From the NCBI GenBank assembly GCA_038230955.1, contig JBBRMG010000012.1, positions 1 through 32,247 of the forward strand: a stretch of DNA of 32,247 nt. Reading direction: 5' to 3'. Of this stretch, positions 32,202-32,247 are shown in pieces. Within the stretch, counting starts at the first letter, position 1, and every line of letters begins with the position of its first letter. The stretch comes from JBBRMG01 sp038230955. Lineage in GTDB: Bacteria; Patescibacteriota; Doudnabacteria; UBA920. A program made the translations under genes and the position numbers. The notes beneath the pieces were generated by a model. It did not search any database. It was not told the DNA's origin and worked only from the letters and a program-made list of their open reading frames with translations.

Positions 32202-32247
32202 ATGCCATATACACATATTAACGGAGAGCAAAGAACTGAGCTAGGAG
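32202..32247 (+). CDS. Start of a gene, possibly an IS30-type transposase (cut by window end)
   Basis: The open frame from the ATG at 32202 reads MPYTHINGEQRTELG to the window edge. The Y-T/S-H-L-x-x-x-E-R opening resembles the start of the helix-turn-helix of IS30-family transposases. TACAAT at 32161-32166 could be its -10. Only 15 residues are visible, so both gene and family are tentative; I see no terminal inverted repeat in the 190 bases before it. Confidence 0.35.
   Translation, partial: MPYTHINGEQRTELG

Noticed and set aside
1..32247. CRISPR array, tRNA or rRNA genes, prophage genes
   Set aside because: No regularly spaced repeats, no cloverleaf with a TTCRANY-type arm, and no ribosomal RNA or phage structural genes were noticed on either strand by eye.

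Overview
The window reads as a chromosomal segment of a Candidate Phyla Radiation (Patescibacteria) bacterium using the standard genetic code. This is inferred from the gene set and style: split transketolase halves, compact central carbon genes, a conserved hypothetical of a type I associate with these genomes, almost no Shine-Dalgarno sites, and several genes whose ATG sits where transcription should start. No rRNA, tRNA or marker phylogeny is available here, so the exact lineage is open.

Layout. (1) 1-2020: a stand-alone, very divergent FtsZ/tubulin-superfamily gene with a near-consensus promoter, a long leader, a perfect AGGAGG and a strong terminator. (2) 2060-9492: an 816-aa protein with three apparent internal repeats, a 222-aa conserved hypothetical plus a GtrA-like membrane protein, dnaX, and a 600-aa membrane-anchored exported protein. 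(3) 9519-24886: a long co-directional run, htrA, ruvX, galT, tpiA, rpiB, rpe, transketolase N half, a DUF2339 membrane protein, transketolase C half, a PfkB-family kinase, fba, gap, pgk, eno and gpmI. It covers the non-oxidative pentose phosphate branch joined to glycolysis from fructose bisphosphate to phosphoenolpyruvate, with internal promoters before eno and possibly gap. (4) 24931-27719: recJ, a histidine phosphatase and RNase HI, overlapping. (5) 27738-31391: a minus-strand PEGA-domain protein divergent from mreB, then two small membrane proteins. (6) 31486-32247: a small secreted protein on the minus strand with classical signals, and the first codons of a gene that may be an IS30-type transposase.

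The most notable non-coding signal is a pair of intergenic palindromic elements (5924-6045, after gtrA; 30139-30215, after mreB). They share a core (TTCGTCGTTGTCCTCG, a spacer, TACTCCTCA), but each is closed by its own unrelated, self-complementary stem. This is the pattern of a dispersed structured element whose pairing, not its stem sequence, is kept. Other points of interest are the run of extended -10 promoters that predict leaderless mRNAs, the divergent FtsZ-like gene, a 20-bp inverted repeat carrying both divergent promoters upstream of mreB, and the kinase placed where CPR genomes often lack phosphofructokinase. All assignments come from reading motifs by eye; no searches were run.
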